NCBI GenBank assembly: GCA_963995505.1
Contig: OZ023197.1
Coordinates: 3,752,121 to 3,816,120, forward strand
Direction of reading: 5' to 3'
Length of the DNA: 64,000 nt
Origin: Hypericum androsaemum
Lineage: Eukaryota > Streptophyta > Magnoliopsida > Malpighiales > Hypericaceae
A program made the translations under genes and the position numbers. Below are positions 33,139-45,454 of this stretch, piece by piece. Position 1 is the stretch's first letter. Every line of letters starts with the position of its first letter. The notes beneath the pieces were generated by a model. The model worked only from the letters and a program-made list of their open reading frames with translations, was not told the DNA's origin and made no database searches.

Positions 33139-33534
33139 AATCCGATTGGATGCTCATAACACGGGTTTTAAAGTACCATGCTGCAGGTCTGACGCGAATG
33201 TCCAAAATTTTTTATAAAAAGAATCAAAACTTTGACAAACTACAACTTTAGACTTGTTTGGAGTTTTTGCTAGTATAATATATTTTTGGAAAATGAATTT
33301 AACTATCTACACGAATACGATTTTATTTTTTAAAAATTGATGGGCCGTCGGCTTTTTCCGTTGGAATTTTTGTGCCGTTTAGATGATTTATTGTTAGGCT
33401 GAAGTGCCGTTGGGATGAATTGTCGTTGAGATGATATGTCGTTGGGATATTTTGCCATTGGGGATGATCTCCCGTTGGATGGGCCAGTTATCATATTCAT
33501 GCTACTAGGCCCCCGCAACACTGAATCCAACCCG
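33139..33534. repeat. Repeat module S, copy 1, with GCCGTTGGGATGAT minisatellite
   Basis: About 395 bp that recurs at 34421-34806 in the same orientation. Its second half (33345-33480) is a degenerate minisatellite of 14-18 bp units related to GCCGTTGGGATGAT. It ends TGAATCCAACCCG. Confidence 0.82.
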
Positions 33535-34420
33535 TTCCAAATGATTAGTATATCCATTTGTTAATTCACTGTCAACATGTTAGACCATTTTTTGATGCAG
33601 AACCTAAACTTTCAAATTGCTTTTAGGATAGCTAGGTACAACATATCCCTAATGTTGAGAAAGGAAACAACCACCATGCACAATAACTCAATCGAAAACC
33701 CTAAATCGGAAATCCAAAATCAAAATCCCTAACTTGAAAACTCAAATTGAAAATCCTAAGTCGAAAACCCCAAATCGAAGCTTACCTTGGATGGAAGGAG
33801 AGCTGGGGTCACGGACCTCGTGATTGTCGTAGCTCGTGGCTAGTTTGTTGTCGCGCCGTGCAAGGGACTAAGTATGGGAGCGTTGCGAAAGCTGGAAGGG
33901 AAGACTCATAACTATAGTTTAAGGTTGTTTAGAGAGTGTGTGCATTTCTGTTTATGAGAGGTAGGATTAGTTTTCTCTTATATTTATACTTGGGCAAATT
34001 ACAATATAGTACTTCGATATTTTAGTACAATATCAGTATTTATCAAAATTTATCGAATATCTATATTTATCGAATTTTGCAGAAACACCGTACCAAATTC
34101 GATCCGGAATAGCGAATTATTAATCCCAAAGTTATCAAATAACGATATTTACCAAAATTACCAATTACTAATTACCATTTTCACACCCCTACATAGAATG
34201 ATGCATCGTGTACATATAGTGGTTCACTGTAATACAAGGATAATAAATTACAAAACCCTACATAATTATCGATAATTAAAAAAATGCCCACGCGCGCGAA
34301 TCTATCACTGACATTTTCACGTTGTTCAACTATACTCTGGTCCGTCGCATTTTGGGAGCGAGTTCTTAGGAATTCGCGTGTTTGTGGCAAATTTGTTTTA
34401 TCTTTAAACTACATAAGCGA
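33535..34420. other. Unique spacer between the two S modules
   Basis: AT-rich sequence of about 885 bp. It contains short repeats related to CCCTAAATCGAAAA (33690-33780). No gene was recognised. Confidence 0.5.
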
Positions 34421-34806
34421 AACCCGATTGGGTGCTGACAACACGGATCCTGCAACACCATGCTGCAGATCTGACGTGCGGGTCAGAGATTTTTTTAAAA
34501 ATAATAAAAATTTCGACAGACCATAACTTTTGACTTGTTTGAAGTTTTTGCTATTATAATATATATTTTCGGAAAGAAATTTAACGATCTACACTAATTA
34601 TTTTTTGAAAATTTATGTGCTGTCATTTTTTTCGTTAGGATTTTTCTGCCGTTGGGATGATGTGCCGTTGAAAATTTTGTGCCATTGGGATGATGTTCCA
34701 TTGGGATGATTTGTCATTGGAATGTTTTGCCGTTGGGAATGATGTACCGTTGGATGAGCCAATTGTCAGATTCGTGCTACTGGGCCCCAGCTACATTGAA
34801 TCCAAC
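34421..34806. repeat. Repeat module S, copy 2
   Basis: Second copy of the module at 33139-33534, including the degenerate minisatellite (34640-34755). It runs directly into R copy 2 at the sequence CAACCCG. Confidence 0.82.
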
Positions 34807-35602
34807 CCGCACATAAGTGATGGATTTATTTATTTTAATTGAAAAGTCAACTAACAAAAATTTCCTAATATATTTTGCAAACTACAAAATGTGTAGTTTT
34901 TAAAAGGAATATTTTACTTACTTCAATTTCATATAAAGCTTGTAATTTACGAAAGCAACAATTCATAGTGCTAGATGGACCACTTGAAGTCACCCACCCA
35001 ATTTCTTTCCTATAACTGACGAAACTCGTAATTTCTTTCCCGAAAAAAAAAGTCCACCGACTCGATCTGTGATGAACAAACTTAAAGCTACCGAATTCCA
35101 AACCTCCACCTATTGCGACTTTTTTCTATAATTTTATACTATCTGCCCTCATATTTATAGATAACAATTAGTTTATAATAAAATACCATCAGATAATATA
35201 AAGAGATCAACCTTTCTAATGATATATCTGCTTCATTCAATAAAATATGAAATCAATTTTTTTTTTAATATCTGATCCTTTACCTGTTTTAAAAAGCGCA
35301 TCAGTTATTTTTATCAAAACTCGGAAAACGATCTGACCAAAAATGAAAAAAATCTGGATCTCTTGTCAGTCCGTTTAAAAAATCCCAACATATTAGTAAA
35401 CTTAAAAGTTTTCAATTAAACTAACAGAAATAATGGGTAACGAATCATGACATAGGGGAATAAACAAAGACCAAAGTTGAGGTGAAATGAAACAGCCCAT
35501 CGACCGATTGATCAATTAGGACTAACCACGTGAAATGCACGTGTTCTTCTTAGCAAACAGCCACACACTTTGCTTGTACAAACGTCATCGTCCCCCAACA
35601 AA
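34804..35602. repeat. Repeat module R, copy 2
   Basis: Second copy of 32343-33133, starting CCCGCACATAAGTGATGG and keeping the paired CACGTG cores (35526-35543). It has a 9-bp insertion near 35561 relative to copy 1. Confidence 0.85.
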
Positions 35603-36187
35603 CTGGTTGGCTTTGGATTTTTCTAAATTCTTTTTTTGGTTCCTACAGCGAATGACTTGTGCACGCAACCTTTTTTATTTAGCCATCTGTTTTAAGACAA
35701 AAACACGCTCTCGACACAGCAAGAAGGTTTAAGTTTGGTTCGACGTCACATGGCATGTGATGGGAGGAGGTAAGTAATGAAACCGTTGGGATGTTGTAAT
35801 TTCGGACTTGGTTTATTTGACATTGTTACGTTCTCGAGAGTGTAATTCTCCATTGGAATGATGAAGAAAAAGGAATACATGAGCAATATGGTAATAAGAA
35901 AATTGCAGCAAACTACTTTGAATTTCATTTTTTTTTCCTGCGTCTCTGAACAACAAATGTTAATACAGAAAATTAATCAACGAATTTCAACAACAGATTC
36001 TAACCTATTCCTGTGTCCTTTATTTGACCAAATCATTTACAAAAGATGTGCTCCCCCACCTCCTCCACAGAGGTGGGCAAATGAATCATGTGAGTGTGTC
36101 AAAGATGTTACACAAATTCCAATCCTTTGTACAAATTGTCCCTGTCCCTGTCCACGTCAATCTTCTGTCTTTTATCTTTTTTTACAA
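35603..36187. other. Spacer and 3' flank of the telomere-binding protein gene
   Basis: Contains the presumed 3' UTR of the minus-strand gene that follows. Otherwise nothing was recognised. Confidence 0.5.
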
Positions 36188-38950
36188 CTAATTAGGGCCA
36201 TCTGCAATTCTGACAATGGCTGTCTGGTTCTTGCTGCTTGGCCTGCCTTGGTGCTGAGACCAGAAACCATGAGCTGCCAGGACTCTGTCCAACAGCTCCT
36301 GCGGCACCGGCTCGCCCCGTCGTTGCTGTGGAGCAATTTTAGCTGTGTGAACCAGCGTCTTCCATTTATCCTGCGCGAAAACACGGGCAACAAGCTCGAT
36401 CAATCTACTAGTAACTAGTGCATAATATGCCTCTGACCTGTGCAGTTGAGCTGGATTAGGTAATTACCTTCAAGTCAACATAAGTTCGATGATCAGCATT
36501 TTCAAATGAGCGTAGTTTAACATCACGCCACCTGTAAGATGGAAACATATAATTAGCATCCCAAGTATCAGTTCCCTCCGGTTGGAAGTATCAGATGAAT
36601 GAGGATAATGTCATACCTTCCGGTTCCAAGTTCCTCGACGGACGATACAAGTGCTTCTACCTCCGTCACGGAGAAAGGTCTCCTAGTTCGGCGCTGTACA
36701 AGTTCAGATCGTTTGGACTTCGGGGTTACTGGAACCATAGCAAGTGGCTCCGCATCTGCTGATGGAACTGCTACCAGAGCTTTACAATCTGGATCGAAAT
36801 TGTCAGTTACTATGTCAGTATGCGTGGGAACTGATTCATGGTTATCTGCAACTTGATTGTCTATACAAGTCAGAGGATGAGGGCCAGGCATGGCATCAGC
36901 AATCAACGTATCTACAGCGGGAGTGGCAGGACACCTGAAAATAATGAGAAAAAGAATCAAGTTCCGCGCAGCATTCTATGAACAGATATACATACTTTCA
37001 GTTCCTCGTTACCATTGGCAATTCTTCATGAATAAAGGATCCAAAAGGGACATTATTCTTAAAACAGGTACTATATATGGCTAAAAAGTACATGTAAGTA
37101 CCTTGGAGCAAGCTTAGAGATGTCACGGGACTGAGGAGGAGGATTGTCGGTGCTCACAGGTACAAGAGCTGGCCCACCAGTGGGCTCCAGTGTGAAACCC
37201 AAAGAGCCAAGATGTTCTTTGGACGTAATGCCAGACTGCAAGAGCGTCCTGCCATCATCCCTAACCTTCTTCCCGTTGAGAAGCACCCCAACATGTAAAC
37301 CATCTCTGACCAGAGAAGTAACAGCTTCCACGACAGTCGTCTGCAGCAGGATCAAGTTACACCATATTACGAACGCAGAAACAAGCAAATACCAGTCTCC
37401 AGCAACTTGCTAGACACTGAGTTCGCAAGTACAATTTCATCTAAAGGAAGAGAATGCATCTAAGATCGTGAATAGTTTCACAAGTCGTATAATGTATAAA
37501 CACTTCGGCAATCATGGACATGGCACAAGCTCAAAATTAAATTGCTACCTTCAGTGAAGCAACTGTTGCATTTTCTGCAACTTCAATCAAAAGCTCCGGA
37601 ACCCTAAATGATTTAATACTGAACTTCACTGCAAGAGAGAAAAAAAGGATTTAAGAATCTTAGGCTCCCAAAGTACAATCAACTTTAAAGGTTAGCTGCA
37701 TATACCATGAGAATCCTTGGACATGAAAGAAGCTTGATGGCCTGTAACTGTTGAAGATACTCCATTTTCTGCGAAAAAAGAGAGGTTGCTACTCAGCAAA
37801 CTCAAATGACAACATAAATGCAGAACCAGAAGCAAATTAAATAGCAGTTCAAGCCGAGAGGAGTAGACACCGACCTCCATGGAACATTGCATCTGAGTTG
37901 TTCTTTTTGCCAGTTAAATCCATTTCAGGAGAATTGCACACACTTTCGCTGCTGAAGCCTCCGTCAGAAGTCACGATAAAGCTGCAGTCAGAAAACTTCT
38001 TCCTTTTGTATAGTGCGTCACGGTAATACCTCTCACGGGTATAACAGATTTTCCTCTTTCGATGAAGAGCCTTTACTCCTCCGTCCAAGAATTCTGGACC
38101 AGAAACTCCAATGTTAGACAGCCAAACATCACCATCACGTGCCAGATACGGAAACACGGGACAGAGAAAAGCAGCTCACCAACATTAGGGAGTTCAAGAT
38201 CCTTCAATTTGGGAGCCGACCTCCAGCATTTGGATGTTAGTAACTTCCTAATCCGTCGATCATTAATGCGAGACGAAGGCCTAAATGCCTTCAATTTGGA
38301 GATAGGCTTATTGCCTCTAGAAAAATTTTCATCATCATCATATCTAAAACCTAAGTTGGTGTTTTTCCTAAGCTTCAAAACAGAAGCACTATGTACAATT
38401 TCTTTGGGTGGCGACAATGTAGCACCAATATCAGGCCCAGGGAGTTTAAGGCACAACTCCACGGGATCTTTGAAACTATCTCCGTGTGGTTTACCAGATT
38501 TCGCACCACCACCACCCACATTTTTCTTGGAATTGGGACTTGAGACAACCTCCAGGACGGAATGAGAGGGCGATCCATTCTCAATGCACTTCTTAGGCAG
38601 ATCCCCGACAAGAGAAGCATTGCTGGAGGCGGAGCTCTCGTTCTCCTGCAGCAGCAGCAGCTTGCCGGCAATAGAAGCTAGCAGCTCGATCGCGCACAAT
38701 TGGCTGCTCTCCTCGGGTTTCCTCTTCTTCCCCTGAAAGCAAAAACAAAAACACAAAAAAAGAGGGTTAGGTTGGGTTGCAAGTTCATCAATCAGCATTG
38801 CATTCACACCAAAACGCGCGAGGATCTCGCGCTATCATCAATCCGAGGAGGGAGGGTACTAACTCGGGCTGATCTCGGGGCCCGCGGGATGGAGGGAACA
38901 AGGAAGCCGCCATTGTAACCAGAGTCCTCCGTCCTCTTCTTCACCACCAT
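36188..38950 (-). CDS. Telomere repeat-binding protein (TRP/TRFL family, Myb telobox)
   Basis: Nuclear protein that binds double-stranded plant telomere repeats through a C-terminal single Myb domain. Nine exons join in frame on the minus strand: 38864-38950, 38180-38732, 37875-38093, 37706-37768, 37549-37628, 37102-37340, 36617-36934, 36468-36531 and 36188-36370, giving 601 residues. All introns are GT-AG. The start MVVKKRTEDSGYNGG and next SIPRAPRSAR match the family N-terminus. An ubiquitin-like region follows at about residues 308-385 (VKFSIKSFRVPELLIEV...GVLLNGKKVRDD). The Myb domain spans about 497-560, with RRPFSVTEVEALV, the telobox VDLKDKWKTLVHT and the extension RRGEPVPQELLDRVL that contributes to telomere binding. 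Residues 37-46 carry CAIELLASIAGKLL, also typical. I cannot say which TRP paralogue it is. Confidence 0.93.
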
Positions 38951-39646
38951 AATTCACCCTTGCAAACCCATCAACTTCGCCCCTCCCAGATGGATCCACT
39001 GCCATTGGATTAAACAATCACACAAAATCAATTAATATTTTTTTATTTTATTTTATTAAAAAAATGTAACACCCTCAACCAAATATTCATCGGTAACGAA
39101 CGAGACACCAGATCCAATTTCCCAAACAGCAACCGTAATTCCCTCAATGAAACAGTAAATTCATTCTTTTTTCCTCGTTAATTGGAAAACTGATCAAAAG
39201 GGAAGAAGAAAATTCTCCAAGAGAATCCAAATTCTGGATCAGATCGCCCCAATAAAAACCCAATCAGGAGAAGAAGAAGAAGAAGAAAATTCCGGAATTT
39301 TGACGAAAATTAACCCAACTCACCTTCGCTTCGTCGCAACCAAGACGTTACCAGGAGATCTCTCTTTTTTTTTCTCTCTACAATATTATGTGTGGTTTGG
39401 TAAATCGAAATGGGGAGTTCTGTTCTGTGTTTGTAAGCCTCTCGGTTTCTCCTCTTGCTTACTGTTTCTTTTTTTTTTTGTTTCTTTTTTCTTTTGAAAC
39501 GAATGGAAGAAGGAAGGAAGGAAGGAAGGACGGAGGAGGAAGAAGAAGAAGGAATCAAGGAAATAACGAAAATTAGTATTTTCTCTTCTGAAGAAATAAT
39601 GGTTAGTGGGGCTTAAACCCCTCTTATATCTCTCCCCTACCGAGTT
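38951..39646 (-). promoter_or_regulatory. 5' UTR and promoter of the telomere-binding protein gene
   Basis: On the minus strand a possible TATA box (GATATAAG, 39623-39630) would start transcription near 39600. A candidate 5' UTR intron runs from GTGAGT near 39323 to an acceptor ATGGCAG near 39002. Microsatellite-like GAA and GGAA runs (39270-39290, 39505-39550) lie in the leader. No transcript evidence is available. Confidence 0.45.
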
Positions 39647-39890
39647 TGGATTGGATACGGAATACTCCCATTTCGAACCATTTGGAGTGAAAACATGTGA
39701 GAATTTTTTTGCAAAAAGCTAAAACATGGGACCAAAATGAAAAAAGCCACGTAGGTCGATATCGTAAACAGGCCATGTCGGTATCACATAACGGCATATG
39801 CCGGTGTCGTAAACGAAAAATACCGGTGCAGTCTCCCTTCACTCCAAACCGTCCGGAATGAATTTTTTCACTCCGGACCCAATCCACTGC
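39647..39890. mobile_element. Small TIR element, copy 1, at the TRP gene promoter
   Basis: About 244 bp with inverted ends of about 45 bp (TGGATTGGATACGGAAT... and its partner ending CCGGACCCAATCCACTG). Inside are short repeats around TATCACATAACGGCAT and a shared core AAAAAAGCCACGTAGGTCG. A second copy is at 45016-45439. The flanks TCCCCTACC and TCCCCCACC may be a degraded target duplication. The superfamily was not identified. Confidence 0.7.
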
Positions 39891-41025
39891 CTCCCCCACC
39901 CCACCATTTTTATTAATGACCCATTTATTTAATAAAGTTCACTTTAGTAATTCATAATTTCGTACTTAACACATTACTATCTTTTTTTGGTAAAAGCGAT
40001 GGTCAAAACCGTTATATAAATATACAATAGTTACATAGAATTATCTCTTCTTAGATTGTGATCGTTGGCTTTGGTAAAATACTATCGCGATAAAATTTGG
40101 TAAAAAAATGACGCGATAGAAAAAGAGGACTTCGATAGGTTAAATTATGCATTAATATTATTATCGCTAAATTTAATTCTACACCATTAGTACAACTATT
40201 AACAACACTAGACAGGACAGCTACGTCCCCAACATCACAAGGCATACATTAGGGTAGGTTAATGCATAATATCATTCAAGTACGCATCTAGGCTGGACAA
40301 AAAAACCTATCAAATACGATATGGTCAAAAGTGATCGTCAAGGCGTGCTTGAAGAGAGTGTATGCCACACGACTACCCTCCCTCCAAGAACACATCACTA
40401 TCTTATAGTTTTTAATTTTTTGACTCACAACTAACTAAAACTTGTTAACCCTACCCTATCAGACACATACCATATCATTAACTTTATATATTTTCTATGA
40501 CATATCACTAATTTTATCTATGTAGCATGCTATAAATTTGATAACATTTAGATTCAAATTTGGACAATGAGGCAATTGATGATATCCAAATTGAAGCCTA
40601 ACGATATGTCACATAGAAAAAATTAGTAATTTAATATAATATACAGATAAAATTAATAATATAGTATGATATACGAGATAAATAATGAGACTAGCGAGTT
40701 TGACTTGGTTATCGATTAAAGAAAACTTCGACAATTCGGAGCTCCCACCATTGGGGTTTATAATTATTGGCGTCCGTAATTAACCATAAACTAAGCCCTT
40801 CTCTCGTTAAAATTTTGAGCGGGGAATAGTTAAAGACCCACAGGGGATGGGTCTTGCCACGTGGCGGGGTTGGGAGAGTTTCGGGGATAAGGGCGGGAAA
40901 ATAGGGAAAATGCGAAGATAATTGGAAAAAGGGAGAGACGGGGAGAGGATTGGATAATTGGGAAAAAGGAGGAAGATCTGGTGCGGCCGAGCTCAGTGTT
41001 GGGTTAGTTCCAATGTTTTAATTTT
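39891..41025. other. Gene-free region with an orphan E2F-like site
   Basis: No gene was recognised. 40855-40990 is unusually purine- and GC-rich and contains a G-box (40857-40862) and GGCGGGAAAA (40892-40901), a full match to the E2F consensus, as in a promoter, but no reading frame follows. Confidence 0.5.
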
Positions 41026-41570
41026 GGGAAAAGTTCACTAGAGTACCCTGTAGTTTTATACTTTTTTACTTTAGTACCCTATAGTTTGACTTTTTCTTTT
41101 TAGGTGACAGAAATTTTGAAAAGTGACACTTTTGGTGACAAATTGTTAACCAGAGTTGATTTTTTCAACCAGACCATACACATAAATGCCACATCATCGC
41201 CACATCATATTTTTATATCATAAGTGGCGATGACGTGATAAAATTATAAAAATTCAATCCTTTTATTTTTCTAACCCTAATTAGAAACCCCCAAAATTAA
41301 TTATAAAAATTTTGACGATGTGGCAATTTTGTAATTTTGACTTTTGAGATTTTATAATTTTGCCATATCATCGCCACTTAGGATATAAAAATACTATGTG
41401 GCAATAACGTGGCATTGATGTGTATGGTCAGGTTAGAAAAATTAACTCCGGTTAAAAATTTGTCACCAAAAGTGTCACTTTTCGAAACTTCTGTCACCTA
41501 AAAAAGTCAAACCATAAGATACTATAGTAACAAAGTATAAAACTACATGGTACTTTAATGAACTTTTCCC
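41026..41570. mobile_element. Mutator-like MITE with long inverted repeats
   Basis: 545-bp near-palindrome. It starts GGGAAAAGTTCACT and ends AATGAACTTTTCCC, with inverted repeats covering most of its length (over 200 bp each). It is flanked by the perfect 9-bp direct repeat TTTAATTTT at 41017-41025 and 41571-41579. A 9-bp duplication with long TIRs is the Mutator signature. It has no coding capacity, so it is a non-autonomous MULE-type MITE. Confidence 0.88.
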
Positions 41571-41579
41571 TTTAATTTT

Positions 41580-44500
41580 TAAACAACACGGTTAGAGCGA
41601 ATGGTTCATTTTCCTCCCAAAGCTCAAAAGATTATTTAAAATTATTCGTAATGATTAGATTAATATTTAGATTTGTATAAATAATAAATTTTATAACAAA
41701 ATGATAAGAGATTTAAAATTATTTAATATGTTAATACAAATTAAAATTAATTATTTTAAAAAAATCAATTTGATCACTTGTCGGATCGAGATTCGGAGAA
41801 TAACTAGTTTACTTTCCGGTCAATTTTTAAAAATATTTGCCGCCGGCTGACTTCTCGGAAACCTAAGAATGCCAAGGAAAATCGAAGACCGTTTGTCCGT
41901 GACACATTGGTTTTTTTTAGGGGAAACAGACCAAATATATTTAAAAAAATTTAGGTAGGAAAGTCAGTGAAGATGAAAACGTCGAGCTCAGCCGGGAGAA
42001 CTACAAACTAGTCCCCCGGTAATATACCCAACCTACAAGTCAGTTCCCCGGTAACATACCCAACCGTTTGTCCGTGACACATTGGTTACGTGGGGTGTTA
42101 AGGTGCGTTTGGTCGACGAGTGGCAGAGCCAGAGAGATGATGTGGACAGGTAGGAGAGAGAGCAAAAAGGTATAGGAGGTGTGTGGTGAACGCGAGACGT
42201 GATCCGGAATTAATCCTAGGCAACTTCCTTCCTCCTCACCTCAGGGCTGCAACCGCATCCACCCGAATATTCTAAATTCCAGCTAATTCTCTCTTGCGTG
42301 GTCTAAATTTTTTTTGGTGAAATTAAATTTAGGTAGGTTGACCTAAATCTTGGGATCTGGACGGTATTAAGATGCGATCCTTTTTAACACAAATTTAAAA
42401 GGGATTCGTTTTTATCCGGCCGCACTTGCATTGGTACCCTTAACTCTTCAAAACCTTTCAATTTATCTGAGCCCATCCCTTTATCTATTTGGTACCCTTC
42501 AAAAATAAAATCAATTTCTTTTGTTCACTTGGAAATAAATGCACCTTATATCAAAGTTTTAAAAAATGCGATCTAACCGTACTACGATTCAGGCTGAATA
42601 GAATAGCGTATTGAGTTTGGTCAAAAAAATGTCAACCTTACGAACTAAAATCTGGTCGGACCGGGCAGTTCAAAGAAAATATTGACCCGTATTTTTTCAA
42701 TTCTTAAGGTTGAACCAAAAAACAGGACTGGTCGGATATTTTGACAGAGTCAAAAGACCAAAAAATAAACAAAACCTAAATAAAAAGAGAAAAATCAGGG
42801 TTGGTCGGATTTTTTTATATTTAGGATTTCAAGGTTATGTTGGGTAAAAAAAGAAAGAAAAAGTTGTACCTTTTTTTTGAAAAGAGTTACCGAGGTATAT
42901 GGCTCGGGTAGTAGGGTATGGATAATTAAAAAATTAATAAAAATATATTTTAAATATAAAAAGTACTGGTCTGACCGACAGTTCAATCAGTCAGACTGGT
43001 CGATATGCGACCCGGAGACAAGAAGAGGTTACTCTCCGGATCGTTTTTAAAAACCTTGCCTTACGTGATTTAATAGGGCACACCCGTTGAAAATATTGAT
43101 GATTAAATGAGGAATGTCTTTGACATGCACAATAAGTGTTAGTAAATGTATTCTAATCTATATTCTCGTAAACTTTAAAAACTCGTCAGTGTTAAAATTT
43201 TGGTATAAAAAAACTTATCATCTTTTCAGGGCCGAACATGCTTAAATTTAAATTAATTAAGTCATAGTGTACGCATACCATATACCACGTGAGCAACCAA
43301 TGTTCACGATTTTGATGTTATTTTTTTGATAAATTAGGAATAGATATTTGCATCGAGACAAATGTATAAATTAGAATTGATACTCTACGGTTGAATTTGA
43401 ATAAAAACGAAAATACTGTGATCATTTACAATTAAACAGATTTCCCCTTTTATGCGTCAGCAAAATTAATTGAACTCTCGTTACGTGCTCCTCCATCTTT
43501 ACGAGATATATTCGCTATTACGTGAAGCTACCTCGTTTGTGTTATTCTCGGGTCGCAATTTCTCGGGTGGCAATTAAAGCGGTGAGGATGACTTTTTTTT
43601 TTATAAGTGTGAGAATGACTATTAATAACTAAAAATGAAAAATCATCTCACCGACCTTTAAGGTTCTAATAACGTGTCACATAAATGTGAAATCTCAATT
43701 CAAAATTTTTAAATATAATATCACACCAAGTACTGACAATGCAACTCTAGTAACATTTAAGGCAAAGTGTTCAAATTTTCGCTTACACAATCATGCAAAT
43801 TTCAACCGAGTGTTAAATCTCATTTATGAATAATTTTCTGAATAGTGTATTCATCATTCGTAAAACTTACTCAAAATCTCGAGAATTTAGATCACCTCAC
43901 ATTAACTACAAGTAATATCCTAATCAAATTTTGAAGCTATATTTTAGACCACAGATGCCCTTGGGTTACGTGTGGGGAATATGCTCATGCCCGAAGATTA
44001 CAAGAAACGCATGGAACAAATTGAAAACGATAGGTGTTACATCGTGTCTGCCTGTATAACGCTTTTGGGCGGAGAACGATATAACTAACTATACGGCTAT
44101 TGTTGGCATGTAAATACTTTGCGAATTACACTATTCCAGAAAAATAGCATAAACTCGACCACATTATTGAAGTTCTTATACTTGCCCATTTTTTCCCGGT
44201 TTCTCTCTGTTGCTAACTATTAATAATTATAACCAACGAATACTTAGATTAACTAATAAGTGTATTTTTCTGCCTTAACTAAGAAGACTCGAGTTCGTGT
44301 ATTTGTAAGCACACCCGTGTTAAATATGAGAAGAGATTTGTCACTTTCAAAAATCTCATCTAGCTCAAACTGAGTGTCAAGATATCTGATGGTATCTTCG
44401 AATTTTATCTTAATAAAATCGAACAAAATTTTGTCCGATAATCAGCACCTGATAAATATAATTAATTTTGTATTTACGGTGTTTGATTAAAGTTTAGCTA

Positions 44501-45000
44501 TAAATATATAACGACTGATGTCAAAAATTATATTCTACGAACGAGAAATAAAATAATCCTCGAAGTCTACACCCAGACAGCTGCCATTAACTTCGTGTTA
44601 TTAATTCTTAACAACTTACGCAATCACAATCTACGAGGTTACCCATAAAAAACCTACAAGGTTGGTAAAATCTCGAGCATGTCTTCACTTAACGCGAAAA
44701 CTTAAACCCCGGGATTCAACAAAAGAATACAAAACCCTGCCATTTGTTGTTAATCTCGACCATGTCTTCACTCAATTTTAGTTACAACCTTTTCTTGTTC
44801 TTTAGCAACACAAGGTTTTTGGCCTTTTCTTTTTTTTTCGGAAATTTTTTATTTTATATGCTTATGGCTGGATATGGAAGCCTCGACCGTATCGAAATGA
44901 GTGGGTCAAGTTTCGGGCGTATTGGATAAGATGATAATGGATTCTATCTCATTTTTCAAAGGTTGTCCTGAAATGAAAATACTTGTTTGGGTCAATGGTG
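41580..45000. other. Gene-free AT-rich region
   Basis: No gene was recognised. A 25-bp direct repeat (ACCGTTTGTCCGTGACACAT and following bases) occurs at 41888-41912 and 42063-42087, possibly bounding a small deletion-prone segment. Open frames at 42795-42986 and 44744-45113 lack recognisable domains. Confidence 0.55.
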
Positions 45001-45015
45001 TCTATACTCTGGAGT

Positions 45016-45439
45016 ATGGATTGGGTACGGAATGCTCAGATTCCGAACCGTTCGGAATAAAGACACGCATGGATTTTTTTTGTAAATGCGCTAAAATACA
45101 GGGACCAAAATAAAAAAAGCCACACACAAACGCAGGCCGGATACAAATGCCATTATCACATAATTGCGCATGCCAGTATCACATAACTGTGCGTGCCAGT
45201 ATGACCTTTTTGCAAAAATACTAAAATACGGGGGACCAAAATGAAAAAAGCCACGCACGTCATTATCGTAAACGGGACTTGCCGCTGTCACAAATACACA
45301 TGCCATTATCACATAACTGCACTTGTCATTATCACATAACTACGTTTGCCATTATCGCATACATGCACTTGCCGCTGCAGTCCCCCTTCACTCCAAATCG
45401 TACGGAATCAATTCTTTCACTCCGTACTCAATCCACTCC
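45016..45439. mobile_element. Small TIR element, copy 2, with internal tandem repeats and 15-bp flanking duplication
   Basis: About 424 bp, related to 39647-39890. It is flanked by an identical 15-bp direct repeat, TCTATACTCTGGAGT, at 45001-45015 and 45440-45454. The ends are inverted (TGGATTGGGTACGGAAT and its imperfect complement at 45411-45437). The interior carries several copies of a unit around CCATTATCACATAACTGC and a repeated GGGACCAAAATGAAAAAAGC block, so it is about 180 bp longer than copy 1. It has no coding capacity. Confidence 0.78.
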
Positions 45440-45454
45440 TCTATACTCTGGAGT

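Noticed and set aside
36188..36418. Plus-strand ORF at 35858-36418
   Set aside because: It overlaps the last exon of the telomere-binding protein gene on the minus strand, which has strong domain evidence.
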